From: Bacteroidaceae bacterium
GTDB lineage: Bacteria; Bacteroidota; Bacteroidia; Bacteroidales; Bacteroidaceae
DNA length: 45,623 nt
Direction of reading: 5' to 3'
NCBI GenBank assembly: GCA_024401165.1
Contig: JAKSLN010000005.1
Coordinates: forward strand, 1 to 45,623
The position numbers were made by a program, and so were the translations under genes. The notes beneath the pieces were generated by a model. It searched no databases, had not been told where the DNA came from, and saw nothing but the letters and a program-made list of their open reading frames with translations. Positions 32,642 through 41,674 of this stretch are shown here, one piece after another. Positions within the stretch are counted from its first letter, which is position 1; every line of letters begins with the position of its first letter.

Positions 32642-34183
32642 ATGAAAACGATTTGTTTATATTTCGAGATACACCAGCCCGTTCATCTGAAGCGCTATCG
32701 CTTCTTTGACATTGGTACCGATCACTATTACTATGATGACTACGAGAACGAGCGTGCCATCACCGAGACCGCAGAGCGCAGCTACATTCCTTCTTTGAAG
32801 GCTATGCTGGAGATGACGCAGATGTATGGCAAGCAGTTCAAGGTTGCCTTCTCGCTGTCTGGTGTTGCAATTGAATTGCTTGAGGACTATGCTCCCGAAG
32901 TTATCGAGCTCCTGCAGGAACTCAGCAAGACAGGTTGCGTCGAATTCCTGGCAGAACCTTACAGCCATGGTCTTTCTTCATTGGCTAACGAAGAGGTTTT
33001 CAAGGAGGAAGTTCTGCGTCAGTGCAAGAAGATCAAGGAACTGTTTGGCCAGACTCCCAAGGTGCTGCGCAACAGTTCGCTGATCTACAGCGACGAGATT
33101 GGTGCACAGGCTGGCGAGATGGGCTTCAAGGGTATGATTGCTGAGGGTGCTAAGCATGTCCTTGGTTGGAAGAGTCCTCACTTTGTCTACAGTTGTGCTC
33201 ACAATCCCAAGGTTAGCTTGTTGCTTCGCGACTATAAGTTGTCTGATGACATCTCATTGCGTTTCAATGACAGCAACTGGAGCGAGTATCCTCTCATGAG
33301 CGACCGCTATGCTGACTGGATTGCTCAGTTGCCTCAGGAAGAGCAGGTGGTAAACATCTTCATGGAACTGTGTGCGTTAGGTGTCTTCCAGCCTCTGAGC
33401 AGCAATATCCTTGAGTTCTTGAAGGCTCTGCCAGCCGCTTGTAAGGAGCGTGGCATTGAGTTTGCTACTCCTAGCGAGATTATTGGTAAGACCAAGGCTG
33501 TTGCCGCCATGGACATGCCCGAACCCGTTTCTTGGAATGATGAGGAGCGCGATACTTCTTGCTGGCTCGGTAACGGTATGCAGCGTGAAGCATTCAACAA
33601 GCTCTATCAGGAGGCTGGCCGTATTCTTGCTTGCCAGGATCGCCGTATCAAGCAAGATTGGGATCGCATTCAGGCTTCCAACAACTTCCGCTACATGACG
33701 ACCAAACCCATGAGTGTGAACATGATTCGTGGTTTCTATGACAGTCCATACGATGCTTTCACAAACTACATGAACGTTTTGGGCGACTTCATCAAGCGCG
33801 TTCAGGACCTCTTCCCCTTGGAAGTTGAGAACGACGAGCTGAATGCACTCTATACCACTATTCACAACCAGGGTAAGGAGATTGAGTCACGCGAGCATGA
33901 GATTGCACAGTTGCGTGCTCGTCTGGCCAAGTTGGAGAAGGCTGCTCAGAAGGAAGAGCCTGCAGTGAAGAAGACTCCTGCCAAGAAAGCACCTGCCAAG
34001 AAGGCTGAGGCTAAAGTTGCCGCACCTGTAGAAAAGACAGAGGCTCCCAAGGCTGCTCCCGCAGCTAAGAAGGCACCCGCTAAGAAAGCAGAACCTAAGG
34101 CTGCAGCTCCTGCAAAGAAAGTTGAGGCCAAAGCTGCTCCTGCCAAGAAGGCGCCCGCCAAGAAAGCCCCTGCTAAGAAGTAA
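32642..34183 (+). CDS. GH57 alpha-amylase-type enzyme with lysine/alanine/proline-rich tail
   Basis: 513 aa. The catalytic part begins KTICLYFEIHQPVHLKRYRFFDIG, the GH57 first motif (HQP). LAEPYSHGLSSLANEE follows, then a region RNSSLIYSDEIG with likely catalytic residues and WKSPHFVYSCAHNP. Family GH57 enzymes hydrolyse or branch alpha-glucans. Residues about 395-435 form a coiled coil (LYTTIHNQGKEIESREHEIAQ...). The last 75 residues are made of PAKK, KKAPAKK and KAAAPA repeats, strongly basic, like histone H1 or HupB tails. No signal peptide, so cytoplasmic. Third gene of the operon, 11 bases after the GT. The tail is not needed for catalysis; its role is unknown. Confidence 0.92.
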   Translation: MKTICLYFEIHQPVHLKRYRFFDIGTDHYYYDDYENERAITETAERSYIPSLKAMLEMTQMYGKQFKVAFSLSGVAIELLEDYAPEVIELLQELSKTGCVEFLAEPYSHGLSSLANEEVFKEEVLRQCKKIKELFGQTPKVLRNSSLIYSDEIGAQAGEMGFKGMIAEGAKHVLGWKSPHFVYSCAHNPKVSLLLRDYKLSDDISLRFNDSNWSEYPLMSDRYADWIAQLPQEEQVVNIFMELCALGVFQPLSSNILEFLKALPAACKERGIEFATPSEIIGKTKAVAAMDMPEPVSWNDEERDTSCWLGNGMQREAFNKLYQEAGRILACQDRRIKQDWDRIQASNNFRYMTTKPMSVNMIRGFYDSPYDAFTNYMNVLGDFIKRVQDLFPLEVENDELNALYTTIHNQGKEIESREHEIAQLRARLAKLEKAAQKEEPAVKKTPAKKAPAKKAEAKVAAPVEKTEAPKAAPAAKKAPAKKAEPKAAAPAKKVEAKAAPAKKAPAKKAPAKK

Positions 34184-34210
34184 GCAAACAGCGTTAAGAC
34201 AATAAAAATG

Positions 34211-34248
34211 AAGAGTGTGTTACCTCGTGGTAGCACACTCTTCTTTCG
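34211..34248 (+). terminator. Terminator of the glycogen operon
   Basis: A 14-bp stem with one G-U pair (34211-34224 and 34229-34242; core AGAGTGTG/CACACTCT), a 4-base loop TCGT, then CTTTCGTC. It ends the three-gene operon, 27 bases after the stop. The next 148 bases to 34396 hold no visible gene. Confidence 0.82.
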
Positions 34249-34396
34249 TCTTATGCGTTGTTAGTTTCCCCTATCTTTTATAAGAATTTGTTTTCTTTTA
34301 TTTTATTCGATGGTGGTCTTGTTTTGCTTTATGCAATGGTTGGAGACTAATACTGTATTAGGATGTTAACAGCACAAACATGATGGGTTGCAGAAT

Positions 34397-35848
34397 TTAT
34401 TTCTGGTATTTGCTGTAGATAACTTCCAGGTTTATCTTGTTCGCTCCTCCAACCAACTTGATGCTGTTCATCTGCATGTCGTGACTGACGCTTGTCAGGA
34501 CGTTTTGACTATTGCTTGACGCAACAACAGGGATGATTAGAACCTTATTCCAGTCGGGGTGCTTTGCCTCCCACTCAGCTTCGCTTATGTTTTCATTCTT
34601 TGCACCTTCTGCCTTCTCGTGCTTACAGTACGAGATCAGACGTGCGATATTGTTGAAGGTATAGCAGTTACGTGCATTGTTGAAAGTTGTTACGTAGCTG
34701 GTTCTTCCATCTGCAACTTTATGGTTCTCGAAGAATGAGTCTTTGTTCTCTTTTCGTACCATCAGCAGGGTGGTGGGGGTACCTAATTGGTACTTGTCTT
34801 GCTGCTTGTTGAAACGGTTCAACGTTATCTTTGCCATGCTTACGCTGTCGTTGGGGTGCTGTTCGTGAACCTGATCGATAGGCAGTGTCATTTCTGTACA
34901 GATTCCAGCGGGTGTTTTCAAGTAGGTGCCGTCTGTCTCAAGCAATAAGTTGTCAATGTTTCCGTTTACGAGGTGAGTGCTTTGGATAACCTCAGGAGTG
35001 GCGGAGAAACGTGTCAATGCTTCGTAAATCTTTCTGGGATTGTTCTTGTCCGCGTAGTTGTAACTGATATTAATCATGGTTACGCGCGTGGTCAACATGG
35101 TACCCTCGCCATTGCTGATTCGGAAATAGAGGCCTGGCAGGACGTTGCGAATGAACGTGTATGAATCCTTGAAATTCTTGGGGTTCTCGTAGTACTTCTC
35201 CAGAATTCTCTGTCCGAATGAGGCGGGCAGCATGACGCGAATGTTTGCTTGATGCGAGCTCTCGTCCAGTTCGGCTTCGCTGAGAATGTAGTCTCTTGGG
35301 GTGAACACCTTTGTTGCCAAGGGTTTGCTTGCTTTTACATACTTGGTCAGGTCTACGTCAGTATGGTAACTGCTTGTTTCCTGCATGATGTTCTCGCCGT
35401 CCAGCTCGTAGACTTCCAACTTCATGGGATTGTTGTCGTCCCCATAGTATTTGCTCAGGAAGATGCGTACTTCGCAAGAGTCGCACTGGACAACGCCATA
35501 ATCGATCTTCACTGTGTCCTTGGAGGCAGGGTCAATGACTAAGTCGCCAACCATTTGTTCCTTGGGAGGCAGGGCGTAGTTTTCAAAGCAATAAAACTGG
35601 GCGGCAAAGTCTGCCGACACAATGCCACCGGTCTCTGGGTCAACAATGTTTCCCAAGTAGGCATTTGCGTTGTTTGCTAGTACAGGTCCCATGGCCACTG
35701 ATCGTGTGCTGATGGGGTAGGTTGCCGTTGATGTTGTTACTACATCCTGTGTGTCAAAAATGCCAAGGCTACCTGTCGTTTCGGTACAGGCCGTCAATGA
35801 GAGTGCAGCCAGTATGCCGAAGGATATTGTACTGAGGAGATTTTTCAT
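34397..35848 (-). CDS. DUF4270 lipoprotein
   Basis: 483 aa from ATG 35848, the first in-frame ATG giving a signal peptide: MKNLLSTISFGILAALSLTAC with Cys21. The sequence after it (TETTGSLGIFDTQDVVTTSTATYPISTRSV) and the pattern AYLGNIVDPETGGIVSADFAAQFYC match the DUF4270 family of Bacteroidetes surface lipoproteins. The mature protein is large and strand-rich. It follows the GT5-like gene after 16 bases on the same strand, so it is second in that operon. The pairing of a cell-surface lipoprotein with a cytoplasmic glycogen-synthase-like protein is seen in related genomes in memory, but the functional link is unknown. Confidence 0.9.
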   Translation of the reverse strand: MKNLLSTISFGILAALSLTACTETTGSLGIFDTQDVVTTSTATYPISTRSVAMGPVLANNANAYLGNIVDPETGGIVSADFAAQFYCFENYALPPKEQMVGDLVIDPASKDTVKIDYGVVQCDSCEVRIFLSKYYGDDNNPMKLEVYELDGENIMQETSSYHTDVDLTKYVKASKPLATKVFTPRDYILSEAELDESSHQANIRVMLPASFGQRILEKYYENPKNFKDSYTFIRNVLPGLYFRISNGEGTMLTTRVTMINISYNYADKNNPRKIYEALTRFSATPEVIQSTHLVNGNIDNLLLETDGTYLKTPAGICTEMTLPIDQVHEQHPNDSVSMAKITLNRFNKQQDKYQLGTPTTLLMVRKENKDSFFENHKVADGRTSYVTTFNNARNCYTFNNIARLISYCKHEKAEGAKNENISEAEWEAKHPDWNKVLIIPVVASSNSQNVLTSVSHDMQMNSIKLVGGANKINLEVIYSKYQK

Positions 35849-35864
35849 CTTAAAAATATCTGTA

Positions 35865-36701
35865 TCAATCTTCGTCCTCGTCCTCTTCTGTCTTGCCTTC
35901 GCTCCAGATGGCATCAAAGAATTCGAGGTATTTATCCCAGTCTTCGCCAGCATAGGGGAGAATGGGTGTACCGCTTTGCTCTGCATAGTCAATGATTGAC
36001 TGGCATGGTTCTGCGGAAGAAATGGCTACACCATCGCTGTATTTAATGGCCAGTTTTTGCAGGTCTTCTGCCTGCAAGGGTGATGCCAGGCCATCAAGCA
36101 CTTCGGGCTTGCATTCACGATACGTGATGGCATCTGCAAATGTTTCTGGAAGAGGGTGCGTAAGTGGCTGATCAACAACAGAGAAAACGACCTTGCAGTC
36201 ACGGAATGAAGGTTCTTCCTTGTAAGCGGTCTTAATCAAAACAGGTACAATTGAGGCAATCCACCCTTGACAATGTATTACGTCGGGAACCCAGCGCAGT
36301 TTCTTTACGGTTTCAAGTACGCCACGTGCATAGAAGATGGCTCTTTCTGCATTGTCGGTGTATTCCTTGCCGTCTTTGTCGGCTACAGACAGACGCTTCT
36401 GGAAGAAGTCGTCATTATCAATAAAATAAACCTGCATTCGGGCAGCAGGGATGCTGGCAACCTTGATGATGAGGGGGTGGTCGGTATCGTCAATGATAAG
36501 GTTCATTCCAGAGAGGCGGATGACCTCGTGCAACTGGTTACGGCGCTCGTTGATGTTACCCCATTTAGGCATGAATGAGCGGATTTCACGTCCTCTCTCA
36601 AGGATGTGCTGTGACATTTGACGACCCAATAAAGTGTAGCTTGATTCGGGTACGTAGGGCTCGATTTCTTGAGTGATGAATAAGATCTTTTTTGCCTTCA
36701 T
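35865..36701 (-). CDS. Glycogen/starch synthase N-domain protein (GT5-like, catalytically incomplete)
   Basis: 278 aa from ATG 36701. It matches only the N-terminal half of GT5 synthases: ILFITQEIEPYV, RSFMPKWGNINERRNQLHEVIRLSG, VYFIDNDDFF, NAERAIFYARGVLETVKKLRWVPDVIHCQGW and IKTAYKEEPSFRDCKVVFSV. The C-terminal ADP-glucose-binding domain is absent. In the first loop the usual KxGGL nucleotide-sugar motif is replaced by PESSYTLLGRQ. The tail ends in a very acidic EGKTEEDEDED. It is therefore probably not a working synthase; it may be a regulatory or scaffold protein, or a pseudo-enzyme. It is divergent from panC and followed by the DUF4270 lipoprotein gene. Confidence 0.85.
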   Translation of the reverse strand: MKAKKILFITQEIEPYVPESSYTLLGRQMSQHILERGREIRSFMPKWGNINERRNQLHEVIRLSGMNLIIDDTDHPLIIKVASIPAARMQVYFIDNDDFFQKRLSVADKDGKEYTDNAERAIFYARGVLETVKKLRWVPDVIHCQGWIASIVPVLIKTAYKEEPSFRDCKVVFSVVDQPLTHPLPETFADAITYRECKPEVLDGLASPLQAEDLQKLAIKYSDGVAISSAEPCQSIIDYAEQSGTPILPYAGEDWDKYLEFFDAIWSEGKTEEDEDED

Positions 36702-36727
36702 TGAACCTATTTTACAGTTTTGATTTG

Positions 36728-36735
36728 CAAAGTTA
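36728..36735 (-). promoter_or_regulatory. -7 element of the GT5-like/DUF4270 operon
   Basis: On the minus strand TAACTTTG, 27 bases before ATG 36701; no good -33 box, though the DNA upstream is A/T-rich. Confidence 0.5.
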
Positions 36736-36895
36736 CGAAAAAAATGACATATTTCGTCCATATCTGTGCATTTTTGACCCTTTTTTGGAGAAAATCGCGA
36801 TTTTGTTTATTCTTTTCTTCTTTGTGTGCTAAATTCTTTGTTATTTTGCAGCAATTTTGAGAATAGCAGTCGATAATTCGATTCTGGCGTATCAA

Positions 36896-37744
36896 ATGAA
36901 AGTTATAACAACGATTAAAGAACTGCAGGCTTTGCTTAGTGAGTATAGGTCGGCAAGTAAGAGTGTGGGCCTTGTTCCCACAATGGGTGCGCTCCATGCA
37001 GGCCATGCCTCTTTGGTAGACCGCAGCGTTGCAGAGAATGATGTTACTGTAGTAAGCATCTTCCTAAACCCGACACAGTTCAATGACAAGACTGATCTGG
37101 AGAAATATCCTCGTACTTTAGAGGCTGACTGCCAGTTGCTTGAAGAGCATGGTGCAACAATTGCCTTTGCTCCTTCAGTCAGTGAGGTTTACCCTGAACC
37201 TGACACAAGAACGTTCAGTTATCCTCCTACGGACAGTGTCATGGAAGGTGCTTTTCGTCCTGGCCATTTCAACGGAGTCTGCCAGATTGTGAGCAAGCTT
37301 TTTACCTACGTTGACGCTGATCGTGCTTATTTTGGTGAGAAGGATTTCCAGCAGATTGCCGTCATTCGTCGCATGGTTGACGATTTGAAGTTCCGTGTAC
37401 AGATTGTCTCTTGCCCCGTCATTCGAGAGGAGAGTGGTCTGGCACGCAGTAGTCGTAATACCTTGCTTAGTGAGGAGGAGCGTCAGACTGCCGCCAACAT
37501 CTACCGCATCATGAAGCAGAGTCTCCCCATGGTGGAGACTGCAACTGTAGCTGAGGTCCACGATTATGTTGTCAATGAAATCAACGCAGTTCCCGGACTC
37601 GAAGTACAGTACTATAGTATCGTAGATGGCGAAACGCTTGCTGATGTCAAGTCTTGGGACGAAGCCGATCACATCGTCGGTTGCATCACTGTGTATTGCG
37701 GTGCTGCTCCCATCCGTCTCATTGATCACATAAAATACGTGTAG
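36896..37744 (+). CDS. panC: Pantothenate synthetase (pantoate-beta-alanine ligase)
   Basis: 282 aa from ATG 36896. ATP-binding TMGALHAGH (29-37, the HIGH-like motif), [40 protein letters not shown] and the KMSKS-equivalent [20 protein letters not shown]. It joins pantoate and beta-alanine in pantothenate/CoA synthesis. It is cytoplasmic and of normal length. A frame from a TTG at 36857 adds 13 residues without homology, so the ATG is preferred. First gene of a panC-panD-mce operon; a weak promoter match (TTATTTTG, 36841-36848) lies just upstream. Confidence 0.97.
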   Translation: MKVITTIKELQALLSEYRSASKSVGLVPTMGALHAGHASLVDRSVAENDVTVVSIFLNPTQFNDKTDLEKYPRTLEADCQLLEEHGATIAFAPSVSEVYPEPDTRTFSYPPTDSVMEGAFRPGHFNGVCQIVSKLFTYVDADRAYFGEKDFQQIAVIRRMVDDLKFRVQIVSCPVIREESGLARSSRNTLLSEEERQTAANIYRIMKQSLPMVETATVAEVHDYVVNEINAVPGLEVQYYSIVDGETLADVKSWDEADHIVGCITVYCGAAPIRLIDHIKYV

Positions 37745-37746
37745 TC

Positions 37747-38097
37747 ATGCTTATAGAAATGATGAAATCCAAACTGCATTGTGTGCAGGTGACAGAGGCA
37801 AACCTCAACTACATGGGTAGCATTACTATCGATGAAGACTTGATGGATGCTGTTGATCTCTTGCCAGGACAGAAGGTGCAGGTTGTTGATAACAATAACG
37901 GCGAACGATTTGAGACCTACGTCATTAAGGGCGAGCGCGGTTCTGGCTGCGTCTGTCTAAATGGTGCAGCTGCCCGCAAAGTTCAGGTGGGCGACACGGT
38001 TATCATTATTGCCTACGCAATGATGGATTACGAGGAGGCCAAGACCTTCCAACCCAAAGTTGCATTCCCCGAAAACAATAGAATAACAAATAATTAA
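37747..38097 (+). CDS. panD: Aspartate 1-decarboxylase proenzyme
   Basis: 116 aa. It makes beta-alanine from aspartate and feeds panC. The self-cleaving Gly24-Ser25 bond is seen in NYMGSITID, and starting at ATG 37747 puts Ser at 25 exactly as in known PanD, which decides the start over later ATGs. Other conserved parts: [16 protein letters not shown], [14 protein letters not shown] (here [14 protein letters not shown]), [26 protein letters not shown]. The mature enzyme carries a pyruvoyl group made from Ser25. Its ATG is two bases after the panC stop. Confidence 0.97.
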   Translation: MLIEMMKSKLHCVQVTEANLNYMGSITIDEDLMDAVDLLPGQKVQVVDNNNGERFETYVIKGERGSGCVCLNGAAARKVQVGDTVIIIAYAMMDYEEAKTFQPKVAFPENNRITNN

Positions 38098-38115
38098 CCA
38101 AAACAAAAAACAGTT

Positions 38116-38520
38116 ATGAAGATTTCAAGAATTGAGCATCTGGGTATTGCTGTTCAGAGCATCGATGCAGTTATGCCTTATTTCCAGGATGTCCTGGGTT
38201 TAGAGTATTATAAGAGTGAGGTTGTTGAGGACCAGAAGGTTAAGACCGCTTTCCTGAAGGTTGGTGAGGTTAAGATTGAGCTTCTTGAGCCCACAAGTCC
38301 CGATAGCACCATCCAGAAGTTCCTCGACAATGGCGGCAAGGGTGTTCACCATGTAGCTTTCAAGGTTGAGGATGGCGTAAGCGAGGCTCTCGCAATGTGC
38401 GACGAGAAGGGCATTCGTCTTATCGACAAGGCTCCCCGTGGTGGTGCTGATGGTCTCAGCATTGCATTCCTCCATCCCAAGAGCACTTGCGGCATCTTGA
38501 CTGAGCTCTGCGAGGAATAA
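38116..38520 (+). CDS. mce: Methylmalonyl-CoA epimerase
   Basis: 134 aa, VOC (glyoxalase/dioxygenase) fold made of two beta-alpha-beta3 repeats. The metal ligand His8 is in SRIEHLGIAV; LLEPTSPDS and GKGVHHVAFKVED supply the other ligands, and ELCEE closes the chain. It interconverts (R)- and (S)-methylmalonyl-CoA in the propionate/succinate route that Bacteroidales use. It is usually near methylmalonyl-CoA decarboxylase or mutase genes; here it is third after panC-panD (18-base gap) and followed by a terminator, so it is uncoupled from its partners within this window. Confidence 0.95.
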   Translation: MKISRIEHLGIAVQSIDAVMPYFQDVLGLEYYKSEVVEDQKVKTAFLKVGEVKIELLEPTSPDSTIQKFLDNGGKGVHHVAFKVEDGVSEALAMCDEKGIRLIDKAPRGGADGLSIAFLHPKSTCGILTELCEE

Positions 38521-38585
38521 TAACTTGTAAAAAAGGTAAAACTCGTCGACTAGACCGTTTATAGGTCGATCGGACGTTTAAAAGT

Positions 38586-38624
38586 AAGAGAGGACAGTTT
38601 GGTAGCTGTCCTCTCTTCTTTTCT
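38586..38624. terminator. Terminator between mce and the TonB receptor gene
   Basis: A perfect 12-bp stem AAGAGAGGACAG (38586-38597) with its complement (38606-38617) and 8-base loop, followed by CTTTTCTT. It lies between convergent genes. The preceding 38540-38572 has an imperfect CGACTAGACC/GGTCGATCG inverted repeat; nothing else was seen in the 149-base gap. Confidence 0.85.
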
Positions 38625-38669
38625 TATCAGGTATCTGTGGAAATAGTGTGAAACCGAGAAGGTTCAAAT

Positions 38670-41090
38670 TTAGAATTCGATTAGGAGGCGACCGTTAATC
38701 ATTCTTCCAGTGAGATAGTTGGGTACGCAGTAGCGGTGGTTGGTAACGTCTGTAATCCAATAGTATCCGCTTACGTTTGCAAAGTCGAAGATGTTGAAGC
38801 AATCCAGTCCAAGCCAGATGTTGCGAATTGGATTGTTGCGCTGGTGGCGGTCTTCGTTGTCTAGCAACCTGAAGTTCATGCCGATGTCAATACGCTTGTA
38901 GGCAGGAGCGCGAAATTTGTTCTTGTCAATACCTGTGTGAGGGGGACCAAAGGGAAGTCCGTCCGCGAAACTCGCCTTAAGACTCAGCTTCCAGCGTGTC
39001 GTTCCCGGGAAATAGTCCGTAAAGAAGAAGTTCAGGTTGTAGCGTTGGTCAGTGGGTTGGGGGAGTGAAAGACCATTCAGATTCATCTGCGCCTTCATGA
39101 GTCCAAAGCTGATCCACGAATCTGTACCCGGAACCATTTCGCCGTACAGTTTGAAGTCGGTTCCCACGACGTAGCCCGTTGCAATGTTCTCGCCATAGTA
39201 CACAACCTTCACGTTGTCAACGTTGTAGGGGTTGATGTCCGATTGTGCCTTGTAGTAAGCCTCTCCCGTCACTTTGAACGGTCTGTCTGCGATGCGGAAT
39301 TTGTATTCTGCGCCAACTAGCAGCTGAAATGATCGTTGTGACTTAATGCCGCGGTTCAACTCTACGGTGGCGTTGCCGCTCACAACGGACGTGTCTCGAA
39401 GCTCCTTGTAGAACGGACGCTGATAGTACATTCCCGTTGCAAAGCGGAATGTGAAGTTCTCATTGCTTGCCGGGATGAAGCCAATGCTGGCGCGCGGACT
39501 GAAAAGCCACTCTTTATTCCAGTTCCAGTAGCTAAGTCGCGCTCCATAGTTAACACTCAATATTCCAATGGGTGACTCGTGCCTCCAGGTATCTTGGATG
39601 TAGAACTCCGTGTGGTTCGAGTTGATGTCGTTGATGCTTTTCAAGTTGTAGATCATCTTCAGGTCCGTTCCTGTGTGAGGAATGTTGTAGCCTGAAGAAT
39701 CGCGGCTTTCCCATTCGCGTGAGTGTTCGCTGATGCTTTCGTGTCGCCAGCTCATGCCTGCCAGAAGGTTGTGCTGGCCAACGCGTCCTTCGTAGTTCAG
39801 CTTGACAGTCTGCGTGTTCGATTTCAGGATGTTACGGGCATGTTCCAGATAGGTTCCCACACCCAGTTGTTCCTGTGTCTCGGTTTGTGATAGCCAATAC
39901 TGTCCTTGTATGTCGTAGGTCTCACGTTCACGTGTCGAGAAGGCCGAAACTGACAGCGATAGCTTGTGGTTCTTGCCAAGTTTTCGGGTTGCCTTCGCTG
40001 TTCCAAAAAGGGTGCGGAAGAGGTCTTTCTCCTGTCCGTCAAATGAGACTTCGAAACTCTTTACGTTTTCCAGTGTTCCAAAGGACGTATTCCGATCCTT
40101 CGGCTTGAACTCATAGTCGTTCTGGCTTATGTACCCAATTACGTCGAAGGTCCAGGCCGGATTGGGCGACCATGACAAATATCCTTGGTAGTCCAGGAAG
40201 GTGGGATTATACTCTCCGTTTGTTTCCAATCCTCCGAGCAAGTATCTGTTGGTCTTGTAACGCAGTCCGTTGCTGAAGCTGAATTTCTTGTTGCCGTAGC
40301 CGGCGTAGATGTTGGTTCCAAGTAATGAGGCTTGTACGCTTGCCTCAGCACGGTCCGGACGTCTGTAGGTGATGTCGAGCACGGAAGACATCTTGTCTCC
40401 ATATTTTGCCTCGAAACCGCCTGCCGAGAAATTGACTTTCTCAACCATGTCGCTGTTGATGACGGAGAGTCCTTCCTGTTGTCCGCTGCTGATGAGGAGG
40501 GGACGGTAGATCTCTACTCCGTTGATGTAGACACAGTTCTCGTCGAACGAACCGCCACGCACGTTGTACTGGCTCGACAATTCGTTATGGGTGCTAACTC
40601 CAGCCTGTGTGGCCACCAGTTCTTCGACGACGTTTCCCGTTGTTGATGCCATGCGTTTCAGGTCAGTCGTGTTCAGTTCCTGGGTCTGTCCCATCTGGCG
40701 GCGTACTTCCTTTACCATGACTTGGTTCATCGTCTTGCCGTCTTCGCGCATGACGATGTTGAGGGTAAGGTTGCCCTGAGGGTTCTTGAGAACGCGGCGT
40801 CGCTTCTCGTATCCGATGAGCGAGTAGGTTACCACCACGCTATCTGCCGCCTCAAAGTCAAAGTGATACGTACCATCAAGTCCAGTCGTTGCGCCTGCAA
40901 CCTGCCCTTCTACATGAACCATCACGAATGGAATCGGACTTTGGTCCTGGTCCTGCACCTTACCTTTCAGGTGCACTTTCCCCTTTGGCGCCGATGCGGT
41001 GGTGTCTGCGACTTCCTGTGCATTTACACCGACGGTGCTCCCGCAAAGCAGAAGCACCATACCTATTATATATAATAAATGATGTCTCAC
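38670..41090 (-). CDS. TonB-dependent outer-membrane receptor with CarboxypepD-reg N-domain
   Basis: 806 aa. The signal peptide (ending TVGVNAQE) is followed by a carboxypeptidase-regulatory-like domain (about 35-120: GKVHLKGKVQDQDQSPIPFVMVHVEGQ, GLDGTYHFDFEAADSVVVTYSLIGYEKRR). A plug domain begins near 130 (MASTTGNVVEELVATQAGVSTHNELSSQYNVRGGSFDENCVYINGVEIYRP). A 22-strand-type barrel ends MINGRLLIEF with terminal Phe. It imports a bulky ligand across the outer membrane with TonB energy. No SusD partner follows; a small lipoprotein precedes it in the operon (36-base gap) and may be its partner. Substrate cannot be read from sequence. Confidence 0.94.
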   Translation of the reverse strand: MRHHLLYIIGMVLLLCGSTVGVNAQEVADTTASAPKGKVHLKGKVQDQDQSPIPFVMVHVEGQVAGATTGLDGTYHFDFEAADSVVVTYSLIGYEKRRRVLKNPQGNLTLNIVMREDGKTMNQVMVKEVRRQMGQTQELNTTDLKRMASTTGNVVEELVATQAGVSTHNELSSQYNVRGGSFDENCVYINGVEIYRPLLISSGQQEGLSVINSDMVEKVNFSAGGFEAKYGDKMSSVLDITYRRPDRAEASVQASLLGTNIYAGYGNKKFSFSNGLRYKTNRYLLGGLETNGEYNPTFLDYQGYLSWSPNPAWTFDVIGYISQNDYEFKPKDRNTSFGTLENVKSFEVSFDGQEKDLFRTLFGTAKATRKLGKNHKLSLSVSAFSTRERETYDIQGQYWLSQTETQEQLGVGTYLEHARNILKSNTQTVKLNYEGRVGQHNLLAGMSWRHESISEHSREWESRDSSGYNIPHTGTDLKMIYNLKSINDINSNHTEFYIQDTWRHESPIGILSVNYGARLSYWNWNKEWLFSPRASIGFIPASNENFTFRFATGMYYQRPFYKELRDTSVVSGNATVELNRGIKSQRSFQLLVGAEYKFRIADRPFKVTGEAYYKAQSDINPYNVDNVKVVYYGENIATGYVVGTDFKLYGEMVPGTDSWISFGLMKAQMNLNGLSLPQPTDQRYNLNFFFTDYFPGTTRWKLSLKASFADGLPFGPPHTGIDKNKFRAPAYKRIDIGMNFRLLDNEDRHQRNNPIRNIWLGLDCFNIFDFANVSGYYWITDVTNHRYCVPNYLTGRMINGRLLIEF

Positions 41091-41126
41091 GTATTATACA
41101 ACGCAGAAGTCACCCTTTTTATTGTG

Positions 41127-41654
41127 TCAGTCAACCCGGAACGTCATCCAACCGCTTGCACTGCTGTAGAGGATGGAGTTGATCGTGGAGTTGCTGAACT
41201 TTCCGTAGTACCCGTCTGCTGTGATGTTGGGCAGGCTCACGCCGGGCTTTCCGTCAGCTGCGTTGCTGTAGTTGGCGGTGAAGTCAAGGCGTGCAGTAGA
41301 CCCAGGCTTTGTCAGCGCTGGAATCTGCAGTTTGTAACTGGGCTCGCCATCCCCAATCGAACAGTAGGGTTTGAACTCTTTCGTCCATCGTCCGGTCTTG
41401 TCGGGGTCACCGCCTGCATCCAGCGTATCTACCGTCAGTTTCCACGTATATCCCTTATGTCCAGTTAGATAAATGTTCTTGCCCGGATCTGCGTAACATG
41501 CCGTGAAGCGCACAGAGTCGCCGGGGTGAACCGTCGTTGGACTGTAGCTGAATCCCTTGAACGTTGGAGGCACCACCTCGTAGTCTTCCTTTTCGCAGGC
41601 CGTCCATACGGTGCAGATGATCATCATTGTCATCGCCCAGATTATCTTTTTCAT
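41127..41654 (-). CDS. Small lipoprotein with Ig/PKD-like fold, upstream of TonB receptor
   Basis: 175 aa from ATG 41654; lipobox TVWTAC, Cys20. The mature part is a single beta-sandwich candidate: PPTFKGFSYSPTTVHPGDSVRFTACYADPGKNIY, YTWKLTVDTLDAGGDPDKTGRW, then LTKPGSTARLDFTANYSNAADG. TVHPGDSVRF is the usual opening of bacterial Ig/PKD-like domains. It is directly upstream of the TonB receptor (36 bases) and 20 bases after maf, so probably in the same transcript. It could be a surface partner of the receptor; no enzymatic features. The N-terminal extension of the longer frame overlaps maf and is not real. Confidence 0.82.
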   Translation of the reverse strand: MKKIIWAMTMMIICTVWTACEKEDYEVVPPTFKGFSYSPTTVHPGDSVRFTACYADPGKNIYLTGHKGYTWKLTVDTLDAGGDPDKTGRWTKEFKPYCSIGDGEPSYKLQIPALTKPGSTARLDFTANYSNAADGKPGVSLPNITADGYYGKFSNSTINSILYSSASGWMTFRVD

Positions 41655-41674
41655 ATCAATCAGTCTAATAAGTG

